This document shows, piece after piece, positions 46,924 to 55,560 of a stretch of DNA of 64,000 nucleotides. Made by a program: the position numbers and the translations under genes. Numbering within the stretch: position 1 is the first letter of the stretch; the number at the start of each line of letters is the position of its first letter. The DNA is from Aminobacter niigataensis (GTDB lineage Bacteria; Pseudomonadota; Alphaproteobacteria; Rhizobiales; Rhizobiaceae). The notes beneath the pieces were generated by a model. It did not search any database. It was given only the letters and a program-made list of their open reading frames with translations, and was not told where the DNA came from. Location of the stretch: NCBI RefSeq assembly GCF_014200015.1, contig NZ_JACHOT010000008.1, forward strand, positions 62,001 to 126,000. Reading direction: 5' to 3'.

Positions 46924-47679
46924 ATGGCGAGCAACAGGGTCGCAGTGGTTACCGGTGCCGGCAAGGGCATCGGCAAGGCGGTGGCGACTGCGCTGCTGAG
47001 GGATGGCTGGAACACCGTCTTTTGCGGCCGCAGCAAGACGTCGCTCGACGCGGCGATAGCAGATGCCGGCAAGACCGACGCCAAGGCCCTGGCCGTGGTC
47101 TGCGACGTCACCAGGCCCGATCAGGTCGACGACATGTTCGAGACCATCACCGAGGCGTTCGGGCGGGTCGACCTGCTCTTCAACAATGCCGGCATGGGCT
47201 ACAAGGCCTCCACCATCGACGAAATTCCCGTCGAGGCGTGGAACGATGTCGTGGCGGTCAACCTGACCGGCACATTTCTGTGCTCGCGCGCTGCCTTTGC
47301 GGCGATGCGCCGGCAAGAGCCGATGGGCGGCCGCATCATCAATAACGGTTCCGTCTCGGCCCATGCGCCGCGCCCCGGTTCGGTGCCCTACACCGCGACC
47401 AAGCACGCCATCACCGGCCTGACCAAGACGCTGGCGCTCGACGGCCGTCCTTACGACATCGCCTGCGGCCAGATCGACATCGGCAATGCCTTGACCGAGA
47501 TGGCGGTGCCGATGACGGTGGGCGTGCAACAGGCGGACGGCTCGATTGCCGCCGAAGCGGTGATGGACGTCGAGCGCGTCGCCGAGGCGGTGGTCTACAT
47601 GGCTGGCCTGCCGCTCGACGCCAACGTGCTGTTCATGACCGTGATGGCAACCAAGATGCCCTATGTCGGGCGGGGGTGA
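46924..47679 (+). CDS. Short-chain dehydrogenase/reductase (SDR)
   Basis: A 251-residue classical SDR. The cofactor motif is VTGAGKGIGKAVATAL, the adenine/catalytic Asn motif LLFNNAGMGYK, and the catalytic Ser and Tyr-x3-Lys are in INNGSVSAH and VPYTATKHAITG. GGAGGAGC precedes ATG 46924. The cofactor loop FCGRSKT suggests NADP preference. The substrate is unknown. It converges with the desaturase gene, 6 bases apart. Confidence 0.9.
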   Translation: MASNRVAVVTGAGKGIGKAVATALLRDGWNTVFCGRSKTSLDAAIADAGKTDAKALAVVCDVTRPDQVDDMFETITEAFGRVDLLFNNAGMGYKASTIDEIPVEAWNDVVAVNLTGTFLCSRAAFAAMRRQEPMGGRIINNGSVSAHAPRPGSVPYTATKHAITGLTKTLALDGRPYDIACGQIDIGNALTEMAVPMTVGVQQADGSIAAEAVMDVERVAEAVVYMAGLPLDANVLFMTVMATKMPYVGRG

Positions 47680-47685
47680 TGTCCG

Positions 47686-48537
47686 TCAGGCGCTTCGGCT
47701 GCGCCAGTGAGTCAGGCGCCGGACGAAGTGGCGGTAGGATGAGCGCCGTAGCGGATAGGTCAGTTGCCCGATGAGGCCATTGCCCATCGGCTGGGGAACG
47801 CCCAGGGCAGTGTCGCATGCGCCGGGGACCCTGAACGTCCCGAAGGCCCAGTCGAACACCGAGAACACAGAGGCGAAGTTAGTGTTGTAGGCGATCGGCT
47901 CGGCTGAGTGATGCCAACGGTGCATTGCCGGCGAAACGAAGATGCGACCGAACGGACCGTAAGTCCAAGGCAGGTCGGCGTGGATGAAAGCGCCGTAGTA
48001 ATGCCTCACGAGCCAGTTCACGAGGATAGCGTAGGCTGGCAGTCCCATCGACAGGATGAAGGCGAAATCGATCGCCACTGTCGTCAGGCGATTGATCGGA
48101 TGGAACCTGAAGATCGCCAGCCAGGTCATCTCCGTGTCGCTGTGGTGGACGGCGTGCGACGGCCAAAGCAAGGCCGAATGCTCGATCCGATGACGCCAAT
48201 AGCCGATGAAATCGCCGAGGAAGACGGCTGCGAGGCCGACCAATGCCGGGTGCAGTCCCTCCCACATGGTGGCGGGGACGAGGGCGAGGTCGTAGGTCTC
48301 GAACGCCTGCTTCATGAACAGTGCCAGGGCGACCAGTATCGGTGCGACCAGCAGCACGTCGATAAAGTGGATCAGCAGGTTGATCTTGGCCTGGGGAACG
48401 GCCTTCAAGATGTCGCCGACGAACCGCTCTCGCTTGACGACAAGCGCCAGCAGCACGAAGAACGGCAATGGCAGATAGATCGCGCGCCAGAAATCGTGCG
48501 CAGCGTTTGCCAAGTGCTCGAACGGTAGGTCAGGCAA
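47686..48537 (-). CDS. Sterol desaturase / fatty acid hydroxylase family protein
   Basis: A 283-residue multi-pass membrane di-iron enzyme. The His boxes are YWRHRIEH, HAVHHSD and HRWHHS, matching the family pattern HxxxH, HxxHH and HxxHH, with hydrophobic segments around residues 15-35, 50-75, 100-115 and 145-165. It probably hydroxylates or desaturates a lipid such as a fatty acid or ornithine lipid. The codon choice is slightly less GC3-rich than the neighbours. Confidence 0.88.
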   Translation of the reverse strand: MPDLPFEHLANAAHDFWRAIYLPLPFFVLLALVVKRERFVGDILKAVPQAKINLLIHFIDVLLVAPILVALALFMKQAFETYDLALVPATMWEGLHPALVGLAAVFLGDFIGYWRHRIEHSALLWPSHAVHHSDTEMTWLAIFRFHPINRLTTVAIDFAFILSMGLPAYAILVNWLVRHYYGAFIHADLPWTYGPFGRIFVSPAMHRWHHSAEPIAYNTNFASVFSVFDWAFGTFRVPGACDTALGVPQPMGNGLIGQLTYPLRRSSYRHFVRRLTHWRSRSA

Positions 48538-48616
48538 GCAACATCCCCAATGCCACTGTTGGTACCATTGTGAGATGTGAATAAATCGAAATGGTTAACT
48601 TTGCGCGGCCCTGCGG

Positions 48617-49801
48617 CTATTTCGCCAGGAACGCCTCGATCCGCTCCAGCGCGCGCAGGATGTTTTCTTCCGAGTTGGCATAGGACAGCCTGATGTAGCC
48701 TTCGCCGAGGATGCCGAAGTCCGGGCCGCCGATCAGGGCAACGCCGGCTTCTTCGAGCAGCGCCGAGGCGAGCTTCTTGGCCTTCCAGCCGGTCTTTTCG
48801 ACATTGGCGAAGGCATAGAAGGCGCCCTTCGGCGAGATGCAGGAAATGCCCTCGATGGCGTTCAGCCCTTCGACGACGATGCGGCGGCGGCTGTCGAAGG
48901 CGCGCATCATCCTGTCGACGTCGTCCTGCGGGCCGTCGATTGCGGCAATGCCGGCATATTGGCTCGGCGCGTTGACACATGACCAGCAATTGACCGCGAG
49001 CTTGCGTACCTTGTCGTAGAGTTGGCCGCTCCCCACTCCGTTCGGCCAGATCGACCAGCCCATGCGCCACCCGGTCATCGCCCAGGTCTTGGACCAGCCG
49101 TTGAGGATGATCAGCCGGTCGCGAATCTCCGGGAAGGCGAGCAGCGAGCTGTGGCGCTCGCCGTCATAAGTCATGACGTCGTAGATCTCGTCGGACATGA
49201 TGGCGACGTGCGGATGAGCCTCCAGACCCTTGACCAGCTTGGCGATCTCGGTGCGCGGCGTCACCCCGCCCGTCGGGTTAGCCGGCGAATTGAGGATCAA
49301 AAGCCGCGTCTTCGGGGTGATCAGCGACAGCGTCTCCTCGGCGGAGAAGGCAAAGCCATTGGCCTCGCGCATCGGCACCGGCACCGGGGTCGCTCCGGTG
49401 AACTCGATCATCGAGCGGTAGATCGGGAAGCCGGGGTCGGGGTAGAGGATTTCCGTGCCCGGCTCGCCGAACATCAGGATCGCCGCGAACATCGTCGGCT
49501 TGCCGCCGGGCATGATCATGACGTTTTCGGGCGAGACTTCGACGCCCGTGGTTGCCAGAGTACGCCGCACCACCGCCTCGCGCGTGGCCAGCAGGCCGTT
49601 GGCCGGGGTGTAGCCGTGATGGCCGTCGCGCAGCGCCTTGATGGCGGCTTCGACGATATGCTCGGGCGTGCGGAAATCGGGCTGGCCGATACCGAGATTG
49701 ACGATGTCGCGACCCTCGTGCAGTAGCGCCGTGGCGCGCGCGAGCACGGCGAAGGCATTTTCCTCGCCAAGGCGTTCAAAGGCGGAAATCGTGTGGAGCA
49801 T
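48617..49801 (-). CDS. Aspartate-aminotransferase-family PLP enzyme
   Basis: A 394-residue class I/II aminotransferase. Substrate-binding NLGIGQPDF, PLP-stacking and phosphate region PGGKPTMFA, NSPANPTGG with the Asn contacting PLP, SDEIYDVMTYDG, and the Schiff-base Lys in GWSKTWAMTGWRMGW are all visible. The extended frame to 50107 is a shadow of the divergent GNAT gene; ATG 49801 starts the conserved N terminus. The amino acid used cannot be specified. Confidence 0.93.
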   Translation of the reverse strand: MLHTISAFERLGEENAFAVLARATALLHEGRDIVNLGIGQPDFRTPEHIVEAAIKALRDGHHGYTPANGLLATREAVVRRTLATTGVEVSPENVMIMPGGKPTMFAAILMFGEPGTEILYPDPGFPIYRSMIEFTGATPVPVPMREANGFAFSAEETLSLITPKTRLLILNSPANPTGGVTPRTEIAKLVKGLEAHPHVAIMSDEIYDVMTYDGERHSSLLAFPEIRDRLIILNGWSKTWAMTGWRMGWSIWPNGVGSGQLYDKVRKLAVNCWSCVNAPSQYAGIAAIDGPQDDVDRMMRAFDSRRRIVVEGLNAIEGISCISPKGAFYAFANVEKTGWKAKKLASALLEEAGVALIGGPDFGILGEGYIRLSYANSEENILRALERIEAFLAK

Positions 49802-49860
49802 TGCGGGCACTCGTCTGGTTCTGTCGATGTCCCTGGATTTTTGCGAGACTCGTGGCAGCC

Positions 49861-50568
49861 ATGTCAAACGAATTGGAGAGATCGTTGACCGAGAACCTGC
49901 AGGACTGGAAGCCGAGGCCGCGCCCCGAGCGCATCGTGCTCGACGGAAATTATGTCCGGCTGGAGCCGCTCGACGCGGCAATGCATGGCGAACGGCTGTT
50001 CGATATGGCGACCGCCGAGGATGCCGAAGGCCGCTTCCGCTGGCTTTTCGACACCAAGCCGCAGACCCGCGCCGACTTCCAGCCCTGGCTCGACAAGTCG
50101 GCGGCAAGCAACGATCCGCTGTTCTTCGTCGTCATCGACAAGGCAAGCGGCAAGATGGCCGGCCGCCAGACGCTGATGCGCATCGATCCGGCTCATGGCG
50201 TCATCGAGATCGGCAACATCTACTGGAGCGACATCGTCTCCCGGCGACCGGCGGCGACCGAAGCGCAGTTCCTGTTTACGCGCTACATCTTCGAACTCGG
50301 CTACCGCCGCTACGAATGGAAGTGCAACAACCACAACGAGCCCTCCAAGCGCGCCGCCGAACGGTTCGGCTTCAAGTTCGAGGGCATCTTCCGCCAGCAC
50401 ATGGTCGCCAAGGGCGAGAACCGCGACACCGCCTGGTATTCGATCATCGACACCGAATGGCCGGCGCTGCGACGGGCCTATGAGGCCTGGCTCGACCCGG
50501 CCAATTTCGATGCCGCGGGCCAGCAGAAGCGGCGCCTTGAGGATTTCCGCACCGAATTCGGCGCCTGA
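49861..50568 (+). CDS. GNAT acetyltransferase, RimJ/RimL-like
   Basis: A 235-residue Acetyltransf_3-type protein. EIGNIYWSDIVSRRPAATEA is the core strand and acetyl-CoA loop region, RYEWKCNNHNEPSKRAAERF the family motif (normally RVE.K.d..N..S..a..rlGF), and FGFKFEGIFRQHMV follows. It resembles enzymes that acetylate the N terminus of proteins or small amines. It is divergent from the aminotransferase gene (59 bases between starts). Confidence 0.88.
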   Translation: MSNELERSLTENLQDWKPRPRPERIVLDGNYVRLEPLDAAMHGERLFDMATAEDAEGRFRWLFDTKPQTRADFQPWLDKSAASNDPLFFVVIDKASGKMAGRQTLMRIDPAHGVIEIGNIYWSDIVSRRPAATEAQFLFTRYIFELGYRRYEWKCNNHNEPSKRAAERFGFKFEGIFRQHMVAKGENRDTAWYSIIDTEWPALRRAYEAWLDPANFDAAGQQKRRLEDFRTEFGA

Positions 50569-50715
50569 GACGACCCGCGCCAACGATCCGCGGGCTTGCC
50601 ATGCGACAATGGAACCGGCCATGGCGCGTTGGCTGATGCGCCGGCGGGCGCTATGAGGTTAAGTCACGCCGGGTACCGCACCCGGCAACATCCGGAACCC
50701 TGGGGCCGATAGCCG

Positions 50716-50922
50716 ATGGATACCAAGACGCGCAATTCCGCCATCGCCGCCGCCATTTTCCTGGGCGGCTTCGGCCTGTTTGCATATTTCCTGCCCAAGA
50801 TCATGCTCGCTGTCGGCGACTATTCGACAGTGGCCGCCGGCGTGATCGCGGTCATCTTCGTGCTGGCCTTCTTCGGTGTGTTCTGGCTGCGCGGGCGCAG
50901 CCAGCGCAACAAGGGCCTCTAG
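50716..50922 (+). CDS. Small two-segment membrane protein
   Basis: 68 residues with two hydrophobic helices, AIAAAIFLGGFGLFAYFLP and VAAGVIAVIFVLAFFGVFWL, and a positively charged C-terminal tail, RGRSQRNKGL. I do not recognise a named family. It lies just before, and converges with, the nickel/cobalt transporter gene (6 bases between stops), and the length plus lack of overlap with other genes make it likely real. Confidence 0.65.
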   Translation: MDTKTRNSAIAAAIFLGGFGLFAYFLPKIMLAVGDYSTVAAGVIAVIFVLAFFGVFWLRGRSQRNKGL

Positions 50923-50928
50923 CCGAGG

Positions 50929-52029
50929 TCAGGCGCTCAGGCTGGCTGCCAGCAGCATGATGCCGATCAGCATGACGAGGGCGGCGCCGCCGATCTCGAT
51001 TGTATTGTGAACGCGGTTGCCGGCGCGCCCGTCGCCGGCGATGGCGACGGCCCAGTTCTTCGCCGTCACCGCAAGCACGGCGAGCGCTGACACGGTGATT
51101 GCCGTTCCCAATGCCATGGCAAAGACCGAAAGGATGCCGCCGGCCCAAAGGCCGTTGAGGAAGGCGAAGCTGAGCACGATCAGGGCGCCGGAGCAGGGGC
51201 GGATGCCGACGGCGGCGACCGCTGACCACGCCGTCCGCCAGTCGAAATGCTTGCCTTCCAGCATCTTCGGATCGGGCGCGTGCGAATGGCCGCAGGTCGA
51301 GCAGACTTCACCCTCGGCGTGATGGTGCGCATGGCCGTGGTGATCGTGATGCGCGTGGCCATGAGCGTCGTGGGCATGATCGTGGCCGCAATCGCCATGG
51401 TCATGGTCGTGACCGTGTGTGTGGCCGGCATGCGCTGCCGACAGGCTGTGGCCCGCGGTCGCGCCGGCCAGGCCGAAGGCCATCGGCCGGAGCTTCTTCC
51501 ACAAAAGCCAGGCGCCGAAAGCGGCGATCAGCGCGTAGCTTATGGTTTCCAGGAACCAGGTCGCGTTGGTCATCGACACCGAGGTGCCGCGCAGCACGAG
51601 GAACAGCAGCGTCATCAGCACGATCGCCGTCAGGCCCTGAAGGAACGCCGAGACGAATGACAGCATGATGCCGCGCTTCAGCGCCACCTCGTTGGCCAGC
51701 ATGTAGGACGAGATCACCGCCTTGCCATGGCCGGGGCCGGCGGCGTGGAAGATGCCATAGGCGAAGGACAGGCCGACGAGCAGCCAGATGCCGCTGCCTT
51801 CGCCGTCGCGCATTGCCTTCAGCGAGCCGGTCAGCGATCGGTAGAATTGCTGCTGGTGGACATTGATCCAGTTGAGCAGGCCCGCAAACAGCCCGGTCGA
51901 CGGAACGATGGCCTCATTGGTGCCGATGCCGAGCGAGCTCTGGGCATGGGCGTGGCCGGTGAAAAAATGGCTGAGCACGTAGCTGATCAACAGAAGGGCG
52001 AAGATCGCGCGGATGGTCATCTTCTTCAC
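50929..52029 (-). CDS. NicO-family nickel/cobalt exporter (RcnA-like)
   Basis: A 366-residue membrane transporter. An N-terminal hydrophobic segment is followed by several helices including GIWLLVGLSFAYGIFHAAGPGHGKAVIS, the NicO signature with HAAGPGHGK. A long His/Asp-rich cytoplasmic-type loop (about residues 195-250, many HDHDHG repeats) carries the metal-binding stretch, and IRPCSGALIVLSF matches the second NicO motif. The DUF1007 gene upstream ends 4 bases before its ATG, as in many Ni/Co export operons. Confidence 0.9.
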   Translation of the reverse strand: MKKMTIRAIFALLLISYVLSHFFTGHAHAQSSLGIGTNEAIVPSTGLFAGLLNWINVHQQQFYRSLTGSLKAMRDGEGSGIWLLVGLSFAYGIFHAAGPGHGKAVISSYMLANEVALKRGIMLSFVSAFLQGLTAIVLMTLLFLVLRGTSVSMTNATWFLETISYALIAAFGAWLLWKKLRPMAFGLAGATAGHSLSAAHAGHTHGHDHDHGDCGHDHAHDAHGHAHHDHHGHAHHHAEGEVCSTCGHSHAPDPKMLEGKHFDWRTAWSAVAAVGIRPCSGALIVLSFAFLNGLWAGGILSVFAMALGTAITVSALAVLAVTAKNWAVAIAGDGRAGNRVHNTIEIGGAALVMLIGIMLLAASLSA

Positions 52030-52033
52030 GGGA

Positions 52034-52699
52034 TCACCCCTTGGCCTGGCAGTTCAGTTCGAGGCGGGTGGCGAAGATCTTGCTCATGTCGGTGCCGGTC
52101 GGGTCGTTGAAGAAGGCGTCGGTCAGGTTGGCCTGGTTCTGCGCGATCACTTCGTCGGGATCGGGCCGGATCACCTGGCGCGTACAGGACGAGGGCAGGT
52201 CGGCGACGTTGAGGTTGGTGTCTTCGGTGAAATCGATCGCCGTATAGAAGGTCGGATCGTAGACGCCGAAATCGATCTTTCCGGAGAGCTTCAGCGGCTC
52301 CTTCGGCTCCGCCTCGAACAGGATGATGAGCTGCTGGTCCTCCAAATCGGCGATCAGACCGGCTGGCGGCTTCATCGCCACATCCTTGCCGTCCAGGGTG
52401 ACGACCTGGAAGTAATTGTACTCGCCGATGGATTCGAACACCGTCTTGGAAACCTCGGCCAGTTCGGCCTCGTCGAGCTTGAGATCGGCGTTCTTGTCGA
52501 ACTCCATCAGGACCGTGCTGGAAAACAGGTCGTCGAAGCGCCAGAGGTGGCGCAGCGACTTCACCGTGTTGTCGGTGTTGAGCAGGACATCGAGCCGGGC
52601 TTCGGCGAAGACGTGCGGATGAACGCTGGCCGGCACTGTCGTTGCCAGCAGGGCTGCCCCGGCCGCGGCCAGTATCGACGTTCGCATTTTCAGAATCAT
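52034..52699 (-). CDS. DUF1007 periplasmic protein
   Basis: A 221-residue exported protein. A signal peptide covers residues 1-25 (ILAAAGAALLATTVPASVHP), with HPHVFAEARLDVLLN directly after cleavage, a form typical of DUF1007. It is almost fused to the NicO gene, and the pairing with nickel/cobalt transporters is conserved. It probably hands metal to, or receives it from, the exporter. Biochemical role not established. Confidence 0.88.
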   Translation of the reverse strand: MILKMRTSILAAAGAALLATTVPASVHPHVFAEARLDVLLNTDNTVKSLRHLWRFDDLFSSTVLMEFDKNADLKLDEAELAEVSKTVFESIGEYNYFQVVTLDGKDVAMKPPAGLIADLEDQQLIILFEAEPKEPLKLSGKIDFGVYDPTFYTAIDFTEDTNLNVADLPSSCTRQVIRPDPDEVIAQNQANLTDAFFNDPTGTDMSKIFATRLELNCQAKG

Positions 52700-52765
52700 G
52701 GCACTGGTGGTCCGGCGGTTCGAATGTAGCCGACCATTATCAGAAACAGGGCGAAAGTGGGACGT

Positions 52766-53689
52766 TCAGCCTTTCAATTCTGCGGGATGGTCGCAAGGAT
52801 TGATCTTGAACCACTGCACCAGGAAATCGACGAAGACGCGTATCTTGGCCGGCAGATAACGCCTGTGAGGGTAGACGGCGAAGATGCCGCCGCCCGAAAG
52901 GCGGTTGTCGTCGAGCACGGCCACGAGCCGGCCGGCATCGATGTCCGGCGCGGCGATGAAATCAGGCAGGATGGCGAAGCCGAGGCCGGCAACTGCCGCA
53001 GCCCGTGCCGCCAGCGGGCTGTTGACCTCCATCGGTCCAGAGACCGAAACGGTTACTGTATCGCCGGTTTCGCCGACGAAGGGCCAGTTGGACAGCCAAC
53101 GCCCGTTGGTGTCGATGATGCAGGGCACCTTGGCGAGGTCGGCCGGGCGTTGCGGCTTGCCGTGCTTGGCGATCGCCTCCGGCGAGGCGCAAAGCCTGAT
53201 GCCGAAGGGCGCCAGCCGGCGTGCGATCAGCGAGGAATTCTCGAGCCGGGAGATGCGGATGGCAAGGTCGAAGCCTTCCTCGACGAGGTCGACGAAACGG
53301 TCGTCGAGATGGATTTCGAGCACGATGTCGGGGTGCTCCTTGGCGAAGTCGATCAGCGACTGGCCGATCGGGGCGTCGGCGAAGGTGCGGGGCGCCGACA
53401 GCTTGATGCGGCCGCGCACGTCGCCGGAGGATTCTCGCACCGCATCGGCCAGGCTGTCGACCTCGCGGACGATCTCGGAAGCGCGGCGATAGTAGGTGTG
53501 ACCCGCTTCCGTCAGCGAGAACTGGCGGGTGGTGCGATTGAGCAGCAGGGCGCCGAGCTCGTCTTCCAGCTCGCGGACATATTTGGACAGCAGCGCCTTG
53601 GAGCGGCCGATCTTGCGTGCCGCCGCCGAAAAGCCTTCGGCCTCGACGACGTCGATGAAGGCGCGCATCCGGGTGAGTGTGTCCATGGT
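52766..53689 (-). CDS. LysR-family transcriptional regulator
   Basis: A 307-residue LysR regulator. The N-terminal winged helix is MRAFIDVVEAEGFSAAARKI ... LLNRTTRQFSLTEAGHTYYR, followed by the linker helix and the periplasmic-binding-type effector domain from about residue 90. The sequence resembles the AaeR/DhcR-like group that senses small aromatics or quinones. The codon at 53689 matches MDTLTRMRAF, the usual start; the frame opens at 53707. No target gene is adjacent except the minus-strand genes either side. Confidence 0.9.
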   Translation of the reverse strand, partial: TMDTLTRMRAFIDVVEAEGFSAAARKIGRSKALLSKYVRELEDELGALLLNRTTRQFSLTEAGHTYYRRASEIVREVDSLADAVRESSGDVRGRIKLSAPRTFADAPIGQSLIDFAKEHPDIVLEIHLDDRFVDLVEEGFDLAIRISRLENSSLIARRLAPFGIRLCASPEAIAKHGKPQRPADLAKVPCIIDTNGRWLSNWPFVGETGDTVTVSVSGPMEVNSPLAARAAAVAGLGFAILPDFIAAPDIDAGRLVAVLDDNRLSGGGIFAVYPHRRYLPAKIRVFVDFLVQWFKINPCDHPAELKG

Positions 53690-53724
53690 GCCTGCGGTCT
53701 CGTTCAAAAATTAGCTACGACGAC

Positions 53725-53753
53725 GCTAGGATTGTTCACACCTGGGGGTCAAG
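53725..53753 (-). promoter_or_regulatory. Candidate promoter of the LysR gene
   Basis: On the minus strand CTTGAC (53753-53748), 17 bases, CCTAGC (53730-53725). A good -35 and a moderate -10, about 36 bases before the LysR ATG. Confidence 0.5.
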
Positions 53754-53802
53754 TGCTCTGGCACGGAGCTTGTCGTGCCATGCGCGTCGGCGCGGGTGGC
53801 GA

Positions 53803-55491
53803 TCAGTTCGAGACTTGAACCTCGACAGCGTCGAACCTGCCCGCCGCGAGGTCTTGCTTCCTGATCGTCAGCACCAGGTTGTCGACGTCGCCGAACATCC
53901 AGCCCATCAGGTTGCTGGTGGGAAGTTCGAGCAGGGTCACGTCCTTGTCGAGGTCGAACTGGTGCACATACTCAAAGGGCACGTGACCCATGCCCGCCAT
54001 TTCATGTGCGGCCTGATCCTTCCAGATTGCCTCGAAATAGCTGCGCATTGCTGGAGGCAAAGCCTCGGGCGATCTTGAGTAGGCATGTCGCGCCCGGTCG
54101 AGCCGGAGGCACTCGAAATCCCAGACCCACAATGATCCTTCCCCATTTTGGGCGGTCAGCGGCAGTTGTTGGACTCGCGGATAGATGATCTCGCACTTGC
54201 CGAGTTCGGCCGTGATCGCGGCGATTTCATCCTCCGAAAGTTGCGTCTGGTCCGATGCCGCATTGGTCCGCTCGGCCACTGTCCGCACCTGGGCCAGGGC
54301 TGCTTCGAGCATCGGACGCCCTTTCGTCCTCGCTTCGATCAGTGCGGGCAAGGTGGCGGCACGTTCGCGCAGTTCGGCAAGATTTCTGGGCGGTACCGGC
54401 GCGGCTTCCGCGACCGCGAGCCAGTCAAGTACCTGTTCGAGCTGCTGTCGGAGCGGTGTGATCAGATCCTCGGCCAGATATTCGACGAGGCGCGCCTCCG
54501 CGATATCGAGCATTCCGAGGGTGGTGGAGCGATCGAACGGGCGATGCTCCGGCGACGGGTCGAAACCCTGTTTGTAGACTTCGTGGCTGGCCTCGCTATA
54601 TCCTTCCCGCCGAGGGTCGGGGTCACCCGGCCGCAGCGCTACCAGATCGACCGGCCAGCGCGGCCAGGCGTCGATCGGCTTCAGCCGCGACTTCGCGTAA
54701 GGCAAGCTGATGGACCAGCCATCTATGCTCAGGTCCTCGGGTCCTTGCCGCCACGGCCCCATCTCACTCAGATGCAGCACATGCACCGCGTAGTCGGTCG
54801 GGTGGATGAAGAAGGCCAGCCAGCCGTCACGCGGACCGAGGCCGTCCCACAGATCGGCGGGAAGATCGGCGCAGCAGATCTGCACGAGGAAATTGGCGTT
54901 GCGGCCGTCTATCACCGGCCAGGGGATATACTCGGCCATGGCAGGCGCGCCGCCGAGCCAGCTTCTGGGGTGATCGACGTCGCGCAGCGGAATCTGCGGC
55001 ACCAGCCGTACGACCACAGGCTCGGTAGCCTGCGCATCCATGAGCTTCTGTTCGTGCACGAGCTGGCCGGCCAGATCCTCCCGAATCTTGACCAGGAACT
55101 GGTGCTCAGCGCCGGTCAATGGCCGGTCTGCCGCTTGGGGAGGGGGCCTTCCGACCGCCTTGGCGATACGTTCCGGGGAGGGGGCTTGCATGGTTGGCAT
55201 CGTAGCCTTGGCGGCACGCCGCCTGACGACAGGCTTTCCAGTCAGCTCCTGCTCGCTGTGTTGCCTGCGATAGGCCAGCACCGTGAAGACGACGGTCAGC
55301 AGGGCGAGCACGGCAGCAGAGGGAACTACGCCGATCCAGGACACGAGCACGAAGTCGAGGAAGGCATTGATGCCCTGGACGCCGTTGGAGACGCCACTAC
55401 CCGGCAGGCCGTCGAGGAAACGCGTGAGCGTCTGGGCCACCAGCATGGCCATGAAGACGAAAACCAGTATCGGGCGGGTATATGGGCTCAT
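53803..55491 (-). CDS. Membrane-anchored DUF1963-like protein
   Basis: A 562-residue protein. Two hydrophobic segments near the N terminus (about residues 7-25, RPILVFVFMAMLVAQTLT, and 50-72, VSWIGVVPSAAVLALLTVVF) anchor a soluble remainder. Residues 150-300 contain RSWLGGAPAM, LVQICCADLPADLWDG and GWLAFFIHP, and the C terminus has VWDFECLRLDRA and LLELPTSNLMGWMFGDVDN, characteristic of the DUF1963 (YwqG-like) family. Function unknown. Family members occur in stress and interbacterial-competition-immunity contexts, but no toxin gene is adjacent. The membrane anchor is not usual for the family. Confidence 0.72.
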   Translation of the reverse strand: MSPYTRPILVFVFMAMLVAQTLTRFLDGLPGSGVSNGVQGINAFLDFVLVSWIGVVPSAAVLALLTVVFTVLAYRRQHSEQELTGKPVVRRRAAKATMPTMQAPSPERIAKAVGRPPPQAADRPLTGAEHQFLVKIREDLAGQLVHEQKLMDAQATEPVVVRLVPQIPLRDVDHPRSWLGGAPAMAEYIPWPVIDGRNANFLVQICCADLPADLWDGLGPRDGWLAFFIHPTDYAVHVLHLSEMGPWRQGPEDLSIDGWSISLPYAKSRLKPIDAWPRWPVDLVALRPGDPDPRREGYSEASHEVYKQGFDPSPEHRPFDRSTTLGMLDIAEARLVEYLAEDLITPLRQQLEQVLDWLAVAEAAPVPPRNLAELRERAATLPALIEARTKGRPMLEAALAQVRTVAERTNAASDQTQLSEDEIAAITAELGKCEIIYPRVQQLPLTAQNGEGSLWVWDFECLRLDRARHAYSRSPEALPPAMRSYFEAIWKDQAAHEMAGMGHVPFEYVHQFDLDKDVTLLELPTSNLMGWMFGDVDNLVLTIRKQDLAAGRFDAVEVQVSN

Positions 55492-55560
55492 GCGCGCAAG
55501 CTAGCGACGGATTCCTAAACAATCGTGATTGATCAGAACTGTCGCTACCTGCGCCGATTG

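Noticed and set aside
53757-53774. Sigma-54 promoter-like CTGGCACG-N4-TTGTC
   Set aside because: It points to no plus-strand gene downstream; the area is the 3' end of a minus-strand gene. The match is imperfect and probably chance.
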